Positions 1 through 9,010 of a stretch of 64,000 nucleotides of DNA are shown here, in pieces. Origin of the DNA: Rhodanobacter sp. ANJX3 (GTDB lineage Bacteria; Pseudomonadota; Gammaproteobacteria; Xanthomonadales; Rhodanobacteraceae); the NCBI RefSeq assembly GCF_014200755.1, contig NZ_JACHCM010000001.1:646367-710366 (forward strand). Reading direction: 5' to 3'. Each line of letters begins with the position of its first letter. Positions within the stretch are counted from its first letter, which is position 1. The notes under the pieces were generated by a model. It was not told the origin of the DNA, searched no databases, and saw nothing but the letters and a program-made list of their open reading frames with translations. The translations under genes were made by a program, and so were the position numbers.

Positions 1-1589
1 TTGATCGTCGCGTTGCTGTAGTAACCGCTGAGCGCGTCGGTGCTTCCCGCTGCCGCATCGCTGCCGTTGGCGTCCAGGTTCCAGTTTACCGACGCGCCGT
101 AGCCGAGGTTGACGCTCGCGCCGGCACCGTTGACCGCGCCGCTCGAGTAACCGCCAAACGTGACGTCGCTGCCGCTGTTGTCAGTTAGGTTGAATGTTTC
201 ACCAGTATCACCCGAAGCAGCGTCGATCGTACCGCCTGTGGCGGTGACGGTGTTGTTGTTGCCTTGTATGGTCAAAGAATCCTGATTGACAGATACCTCA
301 TCATCGACACCATTAATATTTATTGAAGGCGTCAAGTCATTATTAAAATAAAGATCAGCATTCGATACGTCAGCATCAATCTGATCGTCAGATTGGTTCG
401 ATTGAAAAAAATTGTTGGCATTTGTAGAACTAAGAGGACTGAGTCCATCTACAACGCCGTATCCTTGGAAAACTCCAGAAGAACTAAAACTAAAAAAAGT
501 TGTTGAACTATCTGCAGCGTTACTTATCGCACATGACGTCATTCCACCACAGTTAAATCCCGCATCGACCAACTGTTGCATAACGTCGTCAGTAGTTAAC
601 AAGTTACTGTTACCAGAAGACGGACTAGGGTTATTCAACTCAAGATCGCTAGTATTTATGCTAACCGTATGATTATTTGATTCTTGCTCTGCCACATTAA
701 GATCATATGCCGTATCCTTGTCAAGATAAGTAACGTCACTGGGATACCCAGAAGGCTGCAAGGAAGCGAACGAAGCACCGGCAGCCTGAATATTCTGATC
801 GCTTGAAGCGATATGACCATTCGCATCAAAGGCTCCGTAATTTATACTTCCATCCGAATTATAGATGATACTTTCTACTGTTGAAAGATATCCGTAATTA
901 TTAATAGCCGAATTAATGACAATCTGATTTACTTGACCACCGTTTGCTGCCGCTGCAATATCCACCGCAGAATTAAAACCGCTAATCGCCGCTGAACCCT
1001 CATCGCCCAGGTTTGCAGTAACATTATCTTCGATAATGGAATCAAGCTCCGATGCATTCCCTGCCTCAGATGAAGCGGCAGCTGCAAATTGGCTATCGGC
1101 ATTTGCAATGCCAGGCGCATCTAACGCGTGCTGCATTTCGTGACCAAAAAAAGATGCGATGTCCTCGCTTTGCAATTGAGCGTTTGATTGTACTGCTTGC
1201 GAAAAAAGCTGGTTCGCCACAAAGTTCGAGCCAAGAATCATCGAGTCGCTCAACGGGTCGTAAGCACCAGAGTTATAGTTAAGAGTCGATCCGGGAGGAT
1301 TGGAGTAGTTAGTGTCGTAAGTAAAAGATTTCAGCAAATTTTGCGACTGAGACTGATTGATTTCATTGATAGCTGTTGGCGAAGAAAGTAAATCGTTATA
1401 AATAGTATTGAAATCGTTCACCAAAGTAATATTCCCAGACATCGCTGATTGAAGAGCGCCAAACATCTTATTGACGTCATCATTAAACGCTGGATTATTG
1501 GGAGGTATCGATGGAGGCGTCGTCGCAGGAGCTGCATCATTGGGGCCAGCCTCGGACATCGCATTGATATCTTGAACATTAATTGACAT
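1..1589 (-). CDS. Large presumed type I secretion substrate with HExxH motif (partial, 5' part)
   Basis: The reading frame is open from an ATG at 1589 to the window edge (529 codons, no stop), so the C-terminus is missing. An AGG-containing ribosome site lies just upstream. The N-terminus (MSINVQDINAMSEAG) is not a Sec signal; it vaguely resembles a double-glycine leader whose GG has become AG. Residues 150-154 read HEMQH, the zinc-binding HExxH motif of metallopeptidases. After about residue 430 the protein becomes a Gly/Asn/Ser/Thr/Asp-rich beta-repeat sequence. The gene is the last of a minus-strand group with HlyB- and HlyD-like genes, so export by that machine is inferred. The first ~440 codons are clearly AT-richer than the repeat part and the rest of the window, which suggests transfer or module shuffling. 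I cannot name a family. A metalloprotease toxin or surface protein is a reasonable guess; the missing C-terminus should hold the secretion signal. Confidence 0.8.
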   Translation of the reverse strand, partial: MSINVQDINAMSEAGPNDAAPATTPPSIPPNNPAFNDDVNKMFGALQSAMSGNITLVNDFNTIYNDLLSSPTAINEINQSQSQNLLKSFTYDTNYSNPPGSTLNYNSGAYDPLSDSMILGSNFVANQLFSQAVQSNAQLQSEDIASFFGHEMQHALDAPGIANADSQFAAAASSEAGNASELDSIIEDNVTANLGDEGSAAISGFNSAVDIAAAANGGQVNQIVINSAINNYGYLSTVESIIYNSDGSINYGAFDANGHIASSDQNIQAAGASFASLQPSGYPSDVTYLDKDTAYDLNVAEQESNNHTVSINTSDLELNNPSPSSGNSNLLTTDDVMQQLVDAGFNCGGMTSCAISNAADSSTTFFSFSSSGVFQGYGVVDGLSPLSSTNANNFFQSNQSDDQIDADVSNADLYFNNDLTPSININGVDDEVSVNQDSLTIQGNNNTVTATGGTIDAASGDTGETFNLTDNSGSDVTFGGYSSGAVNGAGASVNLGYGASVNWNLDANGSDAAAGSTDALSGYYSNATI

Positions 1590-1726
1590 AAATATCTACC
1601 TGAGTATTTGGGAAAATTATTTATATTTAATTAGATAAAATAATGCCTGGTTGTAGACAAACGGAGGAGCGACCTACCTTATTTGCCTTGCGCCTCATAT
1701 CTGAAGCATACCAACCGCGTTAACAT

Positions 1727-2383
1727 TTATTTTTCAAGATTCCCATCGATTTGAATGAAAGTGATGCAGCCGTCTTCAGGCTTTACAGATTCGCGATATT
1801 TCGACTGATTGTATGTCCCTGTATACGCCAAAGCGATATGCGCACCTTTTTTCACGAACGTAATGTGATTGGGATCAGCGAATTCTGTTATGCCATCTGG
1901 CTTTTCATGATGAACCTCCCAGCCTGACTTGACGACATCCCCAAATGCCACATCTGCTCGTACACATTGCTCTTTTTTATCGTCGGACATAAAGGGCCAA
2001 TCAACTCGGAATGTCGATGCTGCACTGGCCGCGCCGTCTTTTCCTGCAGATGGTTTACTTACTTTATACATATAACTAAAAGACACAGGATAACGTGGAA
2101 AATAATCACTGTGCCCACCATCTGGAAAGTCTTTAAATCTTTCTAATTTCATCCCCATCACCGCATCGACATCGGAAGCCGTTATGAATCCATCTTTGCG
2201 ACCAATCAATGTCATAACCTTGCCCCAAAGCTCCGGTCCGGTGTAGGGTGGATTTGCCTTCATCCGAGCCACTTGATCATTCAACGCCATTGAAATTTCT
2301 TCATGGCCAACCGCAGGGCACACGCTTATTACTAACATTGCCAAGCTGATTAGAAAGAACAAGCCATCGCGTATCAATTTCAT
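1727..2383 (-). CDS. Exported protein of unknown function in the type I secretion locus
   Basis: The product has 218 residues. It starts with a clear signal peptide (basic MKLIR, hydrophobic core at 8-22, AVG cleavage site near residue 26), so a periplasmic or outer location is expected. The mature part has two cysteines (C140 and C206) that could form a disulfide. I recognise no catalytic motif or family. The gene sits between the HlyD-like adaptor and the large presumed substrate, all on the same strand, with gaps of 112 and 137 bp. It shares the lower GC of the substrate gene rather than that of the transporter genes. It could be an accessory or protective protein for the secreted product, but only position supports this. 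Confidence 0.75.
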   Translation of the reverse strand: MKLIRDGLFFLISLAMLVISVCPAVGHEEISMALNDQVARMKANPPYTGPELWGKVMTLIGRKDGFITASDVDAVMGMKLERFKDFPDGGHSDYFPRYPVSFSYMYKVSKPSAGKDGAASAASTFRVDWPFMSDDKKEQCVRADVAFGDVVKSGWEVHHEKPDGITEFADPNHITFVKKGAHIALAYTGTYNQSKYRESVKPEDGCITFIQIDGNLEK

Positions 2384-2495
2384 CTTTTATCCTCATTATT
2401 TCTATAATCGCCATGTTGATTGTTTAACGGAATCACTCATTCCATAACATGTACTAGCCTTGAAACATCTTCGACATTCGGTTTCACAAACCACT

Positions 2496-3923
2496 TCACC
2501 GCTCATGCAGACTCTCCCTCGCATGCTGCATCAACGGACTGAGCAAATAGCCAATAATCCGCCGCCGCCCGGTCTTGATTTCCGCGGTCACGGTCATACC
2601 CGGCGTTAGGCGAATTTCCCGATCCTCGATCTGCATGGTGTTCTGCGACAGCGCCAGCTGAGCGGTGAACACCCAGCTCTTTTTGTCGGCATCGTCCTGC
2701 TTGGCATCGTTGGATACCTGCACGACGGTGCCGTGCAGCGTGCCGTAGCGGGTGAACGGGAAGGTTTCCACTTTTACCTCAGCGATCTGGCCATTCTTGA
2801 TGAAACCGATGTCCTGGTTGTCTATGGTGACTTCCACCATCAGCGGACCTTGATCGGGCACCAGCGTCATGATCACCTGCGCAGGAGTCACGACGCCGCC
2901 CACGGTATGGACGGCGAGTTGCTGCACGGTGCCATCCACCGGCGCTAGTAGGCGCATAAGCCGGCCACGCTGCTGCGCCTTGGTCAGGTCTTGGACAAGA
3001 CCGGCCGCCTTAGCATCGTCATCGTGGATTTTTTCCAGCCAGGTACGACGCGTCTGCGCTATATAAGCCTCGCGTTTGCGCTGGGATGCATCGAGCGTTG
3101 CCTCGGCTTCCGCCAGTTTGGCGCGTTCGGCCGAGAGATCTTGCTGTATCTGGATGACAGCCTGCTGTTCGTTGTAATAGTCGTGCAGGCCGACGTCGCC
3201 GTTGACGATCAGGCCGGCAAAGTCCTTTTCCTTTTTTTGTTCGATGGGCAAGGTGTCGGCGAGCTTTCGAATCTGCGCATCGATTTCATGCAAGGTGGCT
3301 GCGTTCTGTGCGATATCGGCGCCCATTTCCTGCACGGTACTGAGGTAATCGGCATACTCGCCTTCCAATACATGGCGCTCTGCCTCCGCCGTAGCTCGAT
3401 CCAAGTCGTTATCTTGGCCCAACACCGGCTCGTGACCCTTGTCGATTGCATCGAGCATCGCGCGACCGCGTAACGCTTCGATACGGGTCGCGCTGAGGTC
3501 GGATTGCGCATGGACGGCGTTGGTCTGCGCATCGGTGGCATCCAGGTCAAGCAGGGGCTGACCACGCTTGACCTGTTGTCCGTCGACGACATGGATGGCC
3601 GTCACTACCGCGGTATCCTGCGACTGGATCGTCTTCACTTCGCCCGTAGGTACGATTTTGCCTTTGGCGGTGGCCACGATATCGAGGCTGCCGAAGCAGG
3701 CCCAGGCAAGAGCCACGGTCAATAGTGCCGCAATGACAAACATTGCAACGCGCGGCGCCGGATGCATCGGCGTATCGCGCAAGGCCAGTGCGGCCGGCTG
3801 AAACTCGTTTTCATGCCGCATACGCGGCACCGTATCGAGTTCGGTGCGTAGGCGCCACGAGGCCTTGAATACCTGCGTGTAACGTTCCCGCAAATCGCTT
3901 AAAGCTTGCTGACGCAGGCTCAT
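2496..3923 (-). CDS. HlyD-family type I secretion membrane fusion protein
   Basis: This periplasmic adaptor should link the inner-membrane ABC exporter to a TolC-type outer-membrane channel. The 475 residues show a cytoplasmic N-terminus, one membrane segment at about 58-77, a lipoyl-like half motif (around the GKIVPTGEVKTIQS stretch), a long Gln/Ala/Glu-rich coiled coil at about 150-330, and a C-terminal beta-barrel part ending with RLTPGMTVTAEIKTG, typical of HlyD. The start at 3923 was chosen over a longer frame because the ABC gene ends at 3928, leaving 4 bp and suggesting coupled translation, and because MSLRQQAL fits the family. No TolC homologue lies in the window. Confidence 0.92.
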   Translation of the reverse strand: MSLRQQALSDLRERYTQVFKASWRLRTELDTVPRMRHENEFQPAALALRDTPMHPAPRVAMFVIAALLTVALAWACFGSLDIVATAKGKIVPTGEVKTIQSQDTAVVTAIHVVDGQQVKRGQPLLDLDATDAQTNAVHAQSDLSATRIEALRGRAMLDAIDKGHEPVLGQDNDLDRATAEAERHVLEGEYADYLSTVQEMGADIAQNAATLHEIDAQIRKLADTLPIEQKKEKDFAGLIVNGDVGLHDYYNEQQAVIQIQQDLSAERAKLAEAEATLDASQRKREAYIAQTRRTWLEKIHDDDAKAAGLVQDLTKAQQRGRLMRLLAPVDGTVQQLAVHTVGGVVTPAQVIMTLVPDQGPLMVEVTIDNQDIGFIKNGQIAEVKVETFPFTRYGTLHGTVVQVSNDAKQDDADKKSWVFTAQLALSQNTMQIEDREIRLTPGMTVTAEIKTGRRRIIGYLLSPLMQHARESLHER

Positions 3924-3927
3924 GGCT

Positions 3928-6093
3928 TCACCCGTGCTGAAGTTGATGCAATCGGGCGTAATGGCCCAACTGATGAACGAGTAACTCGGTATGCGACCCC
4001 TGCTCCACAATGCAGCCGCGATCCATCACGATGATGCGGTTCGCATCGCGCACCGCAGAGAGGCGGTGCGCGATGATGATTACCGTTCGCCCCTGACAGA
4101 TGGAACGCATATTGGCCTGGATAATACGTTCGGATTCATAATCCAACGCACTGGTGGCTTCATCGAAAATCAGGATGCGCGGGTTGTTCATCAGCGCACG
4201 CGCGATGGCTACCCGCTGCCGCTGCCCGCCTGATAGCGTCGAGCCATGCTCGCCCACCATGGTGTCGTAGGCTTCGGGAAGATCGAGAATAAAATCGTGC
4301 GCGCCGGCAAGTTTGGCGGCCGCGATGACGGCTTCCAGCGGCGCACCGGAGTCTACCAGCGCGATATTTTCGCGAAGCGTCCGGTTGAAGAGAATGTTGT
4401 CCTGCAACACCACGCCGATCTGCCGACGTAGCGATGACACGTCGACCATCGCCAGGTCCACGCCATCCACCAGTACGCGGCCGCGTTCGGGAACGTACAG
4501 GCGTTGGATAAGTTTCGTCAGCGTGCTTTTGCCAGAACCGGAGCGGCCGACAATGCCGATCACCTCACCTGGCTGTACGACGAGACTCACGCCGCTCAGC
4601 ACTTCGGGCATACCCGGGCGATACCGGAAGCTGACGTTATCGAGTTCGACGCTGCCTTTTAGCCTTGGCAACGCGCTTCGATTGCTGTTGGCCGACTCAG
4701 TGGGCGCGTTCAAAATGTCACCCAGCCGCTGCATGGAGATACCGGTTTGCTGGAAATCCGTCCATAACTGGGCTATGCGCATGATCGGTTGCGCCACGCG
4801 ACTGGCGAGCATATTGAAGGCGATCAGCTGGCCCACCGTCATGCTGCCATCGATGACTAAACGCGCCCCCACCCAGATAGTGACTACGGTGACCAATTTG
4901 CCGACGTAATTGACGCCTTCCCGCGCAACCGTACCGAGCGCCGTGGTGCGAAAGCCGGATTCCACATAGCCTGCCAGCTGGTTGTCCCAACGCCGCGTGG
5001 TTTGCGGTTCTACCGCCATCGCCTTGACGGTATCGATGCCGCTGATGGTCTCGACCAGAAAGGCCTGGTTCTCGGCGCCACGATTGAACTTGTCACGAAG
5101 CTTCGCACGTAGAGCGGGGGTTAAAACCACGGACAAGAACGCGTAAAGCGGTAACGAAGCAACCACTGCCAACGTGAGCCAACCGCTGTAGCAACACATC
5201 ACCGCGATAAATACAAACGAAAACAGCACGTCCATCACTAGCGTAATGGCATTGCCAGTCAAAAAGCTTCGGATATTTTCCAGCTCGCGGACTCGCGCTA
5301 CGGAATCACCGACACGGCGCGCCTGAAAGTAGGCCAGCGGCAGTGCTAAAAGATGGCGAAACAAGCGCGCACCAAGTTCTACATCGATACGGCTTGTAGT
5401 GTGCGCAAATACGTAGGTGCGCAAACCACTAAGTATCGATTCAAAAGTCATGCAGATCAGCAAACCGACGGCAATGACATCCAGCGTGGTTAGCCCATGA
5501 TGGACCAGCACCTTATCCATCACGACTTGAAAAAAGAGAGGGGTAACAAGCCCAAGCATCTGCAGGAAAAACGAGATCACCAAGATCTCGCCAAGCAGCT
5601 TGCGATACTTGACCACCGCCGGAATGAACCAGCTGAAATCAAAGCGTGACAACTCACCCGCCAGCGACGCGCGCGAAGTAAAAAGCAGCACTTCGCCGGA
5701 CCAGCGCTCTTCGACTTCAGCCGGAGAAAGCAGCTGTGGCGCCGCATGACGCGGATCTTGGATCAAGACTTTCTGATCGTTGGCACGTGCGATCACATAC
5801 GCATGGCCGGCGTGATCGATAACAACGGCAGGTAGAGCCAAATGGGCGATACGCGTCGGTGACGATCGCACAGCTTTGGCTTTGAGGCCGATTTTTCTAG
5901 CGGCCAAAAGAATGAGATCACGCCCAAAGGAACGACCAGGCTCCTGAAACTCGTGGGCTATCTGCGCGGGATTAAACGCAATACCGTGGAATCGCGCAAT
6001 CAGGGCAAGGCACGCAAGCCCGCTGTCTATCTCAGCGACACTCGCCTCAGCAAAACTGTCGTTTCCCGTATCAGCGTGAATATGACTATTCAC
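3928..6093 (-). CDS. HlyB-like type I secretion ABC transporter with inactive peptidase-like domain
   Basis: This 721-residue inner-membrane exporter closely resembles HlyB of haemolysin systems; segments such as FFQVVMDKVLVH and RTYVFAHTTSRIDVELGA are nearly family-invariant. Domains in order: C39-peptidase-like domain (about 20-140), six-helix membrane domain (about 155-440), and an ATPase with Walker A GRSGSGKST, signature LSGGQRQR, Walker B ILIFDEATS and an H-loop (IAHRLS). The peptidase domain has Ser24 (DSGLACL) where active C39 enzymes have the nucleophilic Cys, though the His and Asp positions look kept (GHAYVI, QDP). It is therefore the non-cleaving CLD type that binds substrates. 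The start codon is GTG at 6093. It is first in a group with the HlyD-like gene and the large substrate gene. Confidence 0.93.
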   Translation of the reverse strand: MNSHIHADTGNDSFAEASVAEIDSGLACLALIARFHGIAFNPAQIAHEFQEPGRSFGRDLILLAARKIGLKAKAVRSSPTRIAHLALPAVVIDHAGHAYVIARANDQKVLIQDPRHAAPQLLSPAEVEERWSGEVLLFTSRASLAGELSRFDFSWFIPAVVKYRKLLGEILVISFFLQMLGLVTPLFFQVVMDKVLVHHGLTTLDVIAVGLLICMTFESILSGLRTYVFAHTTSRIDVELGARLFRHLLALPLAYFQARRVGDSVARVRELENIRSFLTGNAITLVMDVLFSFVFIAVMCCYSGWLTLAVVASLPLYAFLSVVLTPALRAKLRDKFNRGAENQAFLVETISGIDTVKAMAVEPQTTRRWDNQLAGYVESGFRTTALGTVAREGVNYVGKLVTVVTIWVGARLVIDGSMTVGQLIAFNMLASRVAQPIMRIAQLWTDFQQTGISMQRLGDILNAPTESANSNRSALPRLKGSVELDNVSFRYRPGMPEVLSGVSLVVQPGEVIGIVGRSGSGKSTLTKLIQRLYVPERGRVLVDGVDLAMVDVSSLRRQIGVVLQDNILFNRTLRENIALVDSGAPLEAVIAAAKLAGAHDFILDLPEAYDTMVGEHGSTLSGGQRQRVAIARALMNNPRILIFDEATSALDYESERIIQANMRSICQGRTVIIIAHRLSAVRDANRIIVMDRGCIVEQGSHTELLVHQLGHYARLHQLQHG

Positions 6094-6230
6094 CTGCGTG
6101 AGCTTTTTTCAGAAAGCTCAAACCATGAGCGATTCCCTGCGCCATGCCATCAGTCCGTGAGGTCCCCGGCGCGGATCATTAGCCAGACGAATACGCGCGG
6201 TCAACAAGCACGTTTTTGCGCTAAGAAGTT

Positions 6231-6299
6231 TCGCTTTTGCCTTAATTCTCTTGAGACTGAAATTAGAAACCGAATGAGTCTCACCAAAGGCAAAAGCGA
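6231..6299. repeat. Interrupted inverted repeat between ispG and the secretion operon
   Basis: A 13-bp arm (TCGCTTTTGCCTT, 6231-6243) pairs with 6287-6299, and a 7-bp arm (TGAGACT, 6252-6258) pairs with 6277-6283. An unequal internal loop (8 and 3 nt) and an 18-nt apical loop separate them. No T-run follows on either strand, so this is not a standard intrinsic terminator. It lies after ispG and upstream of the ABC gene, both on the minus strand. It may be a transcript-end hairpin or a leader structure. The rest of the 274-bp gap shows no gene. Confidence 0.6.
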
Positions 6300-6367
6300 G
6301 CGAATCGAGGATACGAGGTTGTTGAGAGATGAAGTTTCGACGAAAGAAAAAACATCCCGCTGATGGA

Positions 6368-7636
6368 TCAAGACGAATGCGTATCGCGCACCGCGTATTT
6401 ACGTGCCACGTAATCGTCCAGAATGCCGACAAACTCGCTGGCGATATTGTCGCCGCGCAGGGTCATCGCCTTTTCGCCGTCGATAAACACCGGCGCGGCC
6501 GGCGATTCGCCGTTGCCGGGCAGCGAGATGCCGATGTTCGCGTGCTTGGATTCGCCCGGGCCGTTGACGATGCAGCCCATCACCGCCAGCGTGAGGTTTT
6601 CCACGCCGTCGTATTTGATGCGCCACAGCGGCATCTGCTCGCGCACGTGCTCCTGCACGGTCTTGGCCAGCTCCTGGAAAAACTCGCTCGTCGTGCGGCC
6701 GCAGCCCGGGCATGCGGTAACGAGCGGCGTGAACGAGCGCAAGCCCATGGTCTGCAGCAGTTCCTGCGCCACGATCACTTCACCGGTGCGCGCACCGCCC
6801 GGCTCGGGCGTGAGCGAGATGCGGATGGTGTCGCCGATACCTTCCTGCAGCAGTACGGCCAGCGCCGCGCTGGATGCGGTAATGCCCTTGGAGCCCATGC
6901 CGGCCTCGGTCAGACCCAGATGCAGGGCGTAATTGCAGCGTGCGGCCAGATCGCGATACACCGCGATCAGCTCCTGCACGCCGGAAACCTTGCACGACAG
7001 GATGATGCGATCGCGTGCCAGGCCGAGTTCCTCGGCCCGCGCGGCGGAGTCCAGCGCCGAACGGATCAACGCCTCGCGCGCCACGTGCGAGGCATCCCAC
7101 GGTTCGGCGCGTTTGGCGTTTTCGTCCATCAGGGTGGCGACCATGCTCTGGTCGAGCGAGCCCCAGTTGGCGCCGATGCGCACGGGCTTTTTGTACTCGA
7201 TCGCCTTTTCGATGATCGCGGCGAACTGGTTGTCCTTCTTCTTGCCGAAACCGACGTTGCCAGGGTTGATGCGGTACTTGGCCAGCACCTCGGCGCAGGC
7301 CGGTTCGCTCTCCAGCAGCTGGTGACCGTTGTAGTGGAAGTCGCCGATGATCGGCACGTCCACGCCCATCATCGCCAGACGGTCGGCAATGCGCGGCACC
7401 GCGGCGGCGGCGGCAGGCGTATTGACCGTGATGCGCACCAGCTCGGAGCCGGCGCGGGCCAGCTCGGCGATCTGCTTGGCCGTGCTGATCGGGTCCTCGG
7501 TGTCGGTATTGGTCATCGACTGCACGACGATCGGCGCGCCGCCGCCAACGATGATCTTGCCGATCTGGACGCTGACGCTGGGGCGGCGGGGCGCGGATTC
7601 GGCCGGGCGCGGCTGGTAGGGGGATTCGGGGCTCAT
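6368..7636 (-). CDS. ispG: 4-hydroxy-3-methylbut-2-enyl diphosphate synthase (flavodoxin/ferredoxin)
   Basis: IspG converts MEcPP to HMBPP in the methylerythritol phosphate route to isoprenoids. It is a cytoplasmic [4Fe-4S] enzyme. The protein shows the [12 protein letters not shown] start of the TIM barrel, the [11 protein letters not shown] segment, and the C-terminal cluster ligands in CPGCGRT and CIVNGPGE. The 422-residue length from the ATG at 7636 (MSPESPYQ) is slightly longer than E. coli IspG because of a Pro-rich N-terminal extension. A start ten codons upstream (7666) is also open, and neither has a strong ribosome site. The gene stands apart from its neighbours. Confidence 0.95.
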   Translation of the reverse strand: MSPESPYQPRPAESAPRRPSVSVQIGKIIVGGGAPIVVQSMTNTDTEDPISTAKQIAELARAGSELVRITVNTPAAAAAVPRIADRLAMMGVDVPIIGDFHYNGHQLLESEPACAEVLAKYRINPGNVGFGKKKDNQFAAIIEKAIEYKKPVRIGANWGSLDQSMVATLMDENAKRAEPWDASHVAREALIRSALDSAARAEELGLARDRIILSCKVSGVQELIAVYRDLAARCNYALHLGLTEAGMGSKGITASSAALAVLLQEGIGDTIRISLTPEPGGARTGEVIVAQELLQTMGLRSFTPLVTACPGCGRTTSEFFQELAKTVQEHVREQMPLWRIKYDGVENLTLAVMGCIVNGPGESKHANIGISLPGNGESPAAPVFIDGEKAMTLRGDNIASEFVGILDDYVARKYAVRDTHSS

Positions 7637-7787
7637 AAAGGTAACCGGCAAGCACAGGCGCAACATCGCGCGATAAGCCTTAAGAATACCCGATGCTCCG
7701 TATGCACCAAGACAGCAGCAAGACAGTCGCTTAAGCTGCGCAAAATGATGCGGCTCGTGAGCCGATACCTTTCCCTATCTGCCACCG

Positions 7788-8999
7788 TTGCCCATGACCC
7801 CACTTGAACCGTCCGCCATGTCGGACTCGACGGTGCAGCCAGCGCCGCCCGCCCGGTCCGCCGAACTCCATCGGCTGGCCACTTTGCGCCGTTATCAGAT
7901 TCTGGATACGGCGCGCGAGGCGGCCTTCGACGACATTACCCGGCTGGCGGCGCTGATCTGCGGCACGCCCATGGCGCTGATCAGCTTGGTCGAGCAGAAC
8001 CGTCAGTGGTTCAAGAGCGAGGTGGGCCTGGGCGTCAGCGAAACACCCATCGGCAGCTCGATCTGCGCGCACGCCATTCAACAAGACGGCCTGTTCGTGG
8101 TGCCGGACACCCTGGCCGACGCCCGCTTCGTCCACAACCCGCTGGTCACCGGCGAGCCCAACCTGCGTTTCTATGCAGGCGCACCGCTACACACCGCCGA
8201 CGGTGTCCCGCTGGGCACGGTCTGTGTGCTGGACAGCCAACCGCGCAAACTCACGGCGGCACAGGCCGACGCACTGCAGGCGCTGGCGCGACAAACCATG
8301 GCACAGATCGAACTGCGCCAGCTGCTGGCCCAATCGCAGGAGTCGAACCACTACCGGCGCCAGCTGATGGCGATCGCAGGCCACGATCTGAAAACGCCGG
8401 TGCGCACCGCTTCGTACGCCATCCGCAAGGTGCAGCGCACGCTGACGCCCGAGCAGGGCGCGCCGCTGAATGTGGCGACCGAAGCGCTGGCGCGCATCGA
8501 TCGCGAATTCTCCCAGCTGGCGGCGATGGCCGGTACCGAAGGCGCACTGGTCGCCCCGGATCAGACCGACGTAGCGCTGGCCGACGTGCTGGCACCGCTG
8601 CTGGAACTCTGGCGAGAGGCGGCGTCAGCCAAGGGCCTGCGCCTGCGCTACGTGCCGACGCGGCTGCGCGTGTGCAGCCACCCGGCCTTGCTGTCCACCC
8701 TGCTCGGCAACCTGCTGGCCAACGCGGTGAAGTACACCGAGAAAGGCTCGGTGCTGGTCGGCTGCCGCCGTCGCGGCGATCGCGCGGTGGTGGAGATCAT
8801 CGACACCGGCCTGGGCATGGACGAGCGGCAAACCGGCGACATGTTCGGCGCGTTTCACCAGGTCGATCCGCACAGCGAAGGCCTCGGCCTGGGCCTGTGG
8901 ATCGTGCGCAGCACCGCCGAATCGCTCGGTCATCAAGTGCGCGTGGCGTCGGCGCCCGGCCGCGGCAGCCGGTTTTCGGTGGAAATGCCGCGGGCTTGA
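7788..8999 (+). CDS. GAF-domain sensor histidine kinase (soluble)
   Basis: The 403-residue protein has no signal peptide or membrane segment, so it should sense an intracellular cue. A GAF domain spans about 43-178 (with the typical VLDSQPR end). It is followed by a HisKA domain with the phospho-acceptor His199 in AGHDLKTPV, and a C-terminal ATPase domain with N-box NLLANAVKYT, G1 DTGLGM and G2 GLGLGLW. There is no receiver domain and no response regulator next door, so its partner is encoded elsewhere. The start is uncertain: ATGs at 7788, 7794 and 7818 are all possible and none has a good ribosome site. It is divergent from ispG. Confidence 0.9.
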   Translation: MPMTPLEPSAMSDSTVQPAPPARSAELHRLATLRRYQILDTAREAAFDDITRLAALICGTPMALISLVEQNRQWFKSEVGLGVSETPIGSSICAHAIQQDGLFVVPDTLADARFVHNPLVTGEPNLRFYAGAPLHTADGVPLGTVCVLDSQPRKLTAAQADALQALARQTMAQIELRQLLAQSQESNHYRRQLMAIAGHDLKTPVRTASYAIRKVQRTLTPEQGAPLNVATEALARIDREFSQLAAMAGTEGALVAPDQTDVALADVLAPLLELWREAASAKGLRLRYVPTRLRVCSHPALLSTLLGNLLANAVKYTEKGSVLVGCRRRGDRAVVEIIDTGLGMDERQTGDMFGAFHQVDPHSEGLGLGLWIVRSTAESLGHQVRVASAPGRGSRFSVEMPRA

Positions 9000-9010
9000 T
9001 TCGGGGTCCA

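Noticed and set aside
6368-7807. Long plus-strand frames over ispG (for example 6329-7807)
   Set aside because: They are antisense shadows of a clear ispG gene, with His/Arg/Gln/Gly-biased low-complexity translations caused by high GC.
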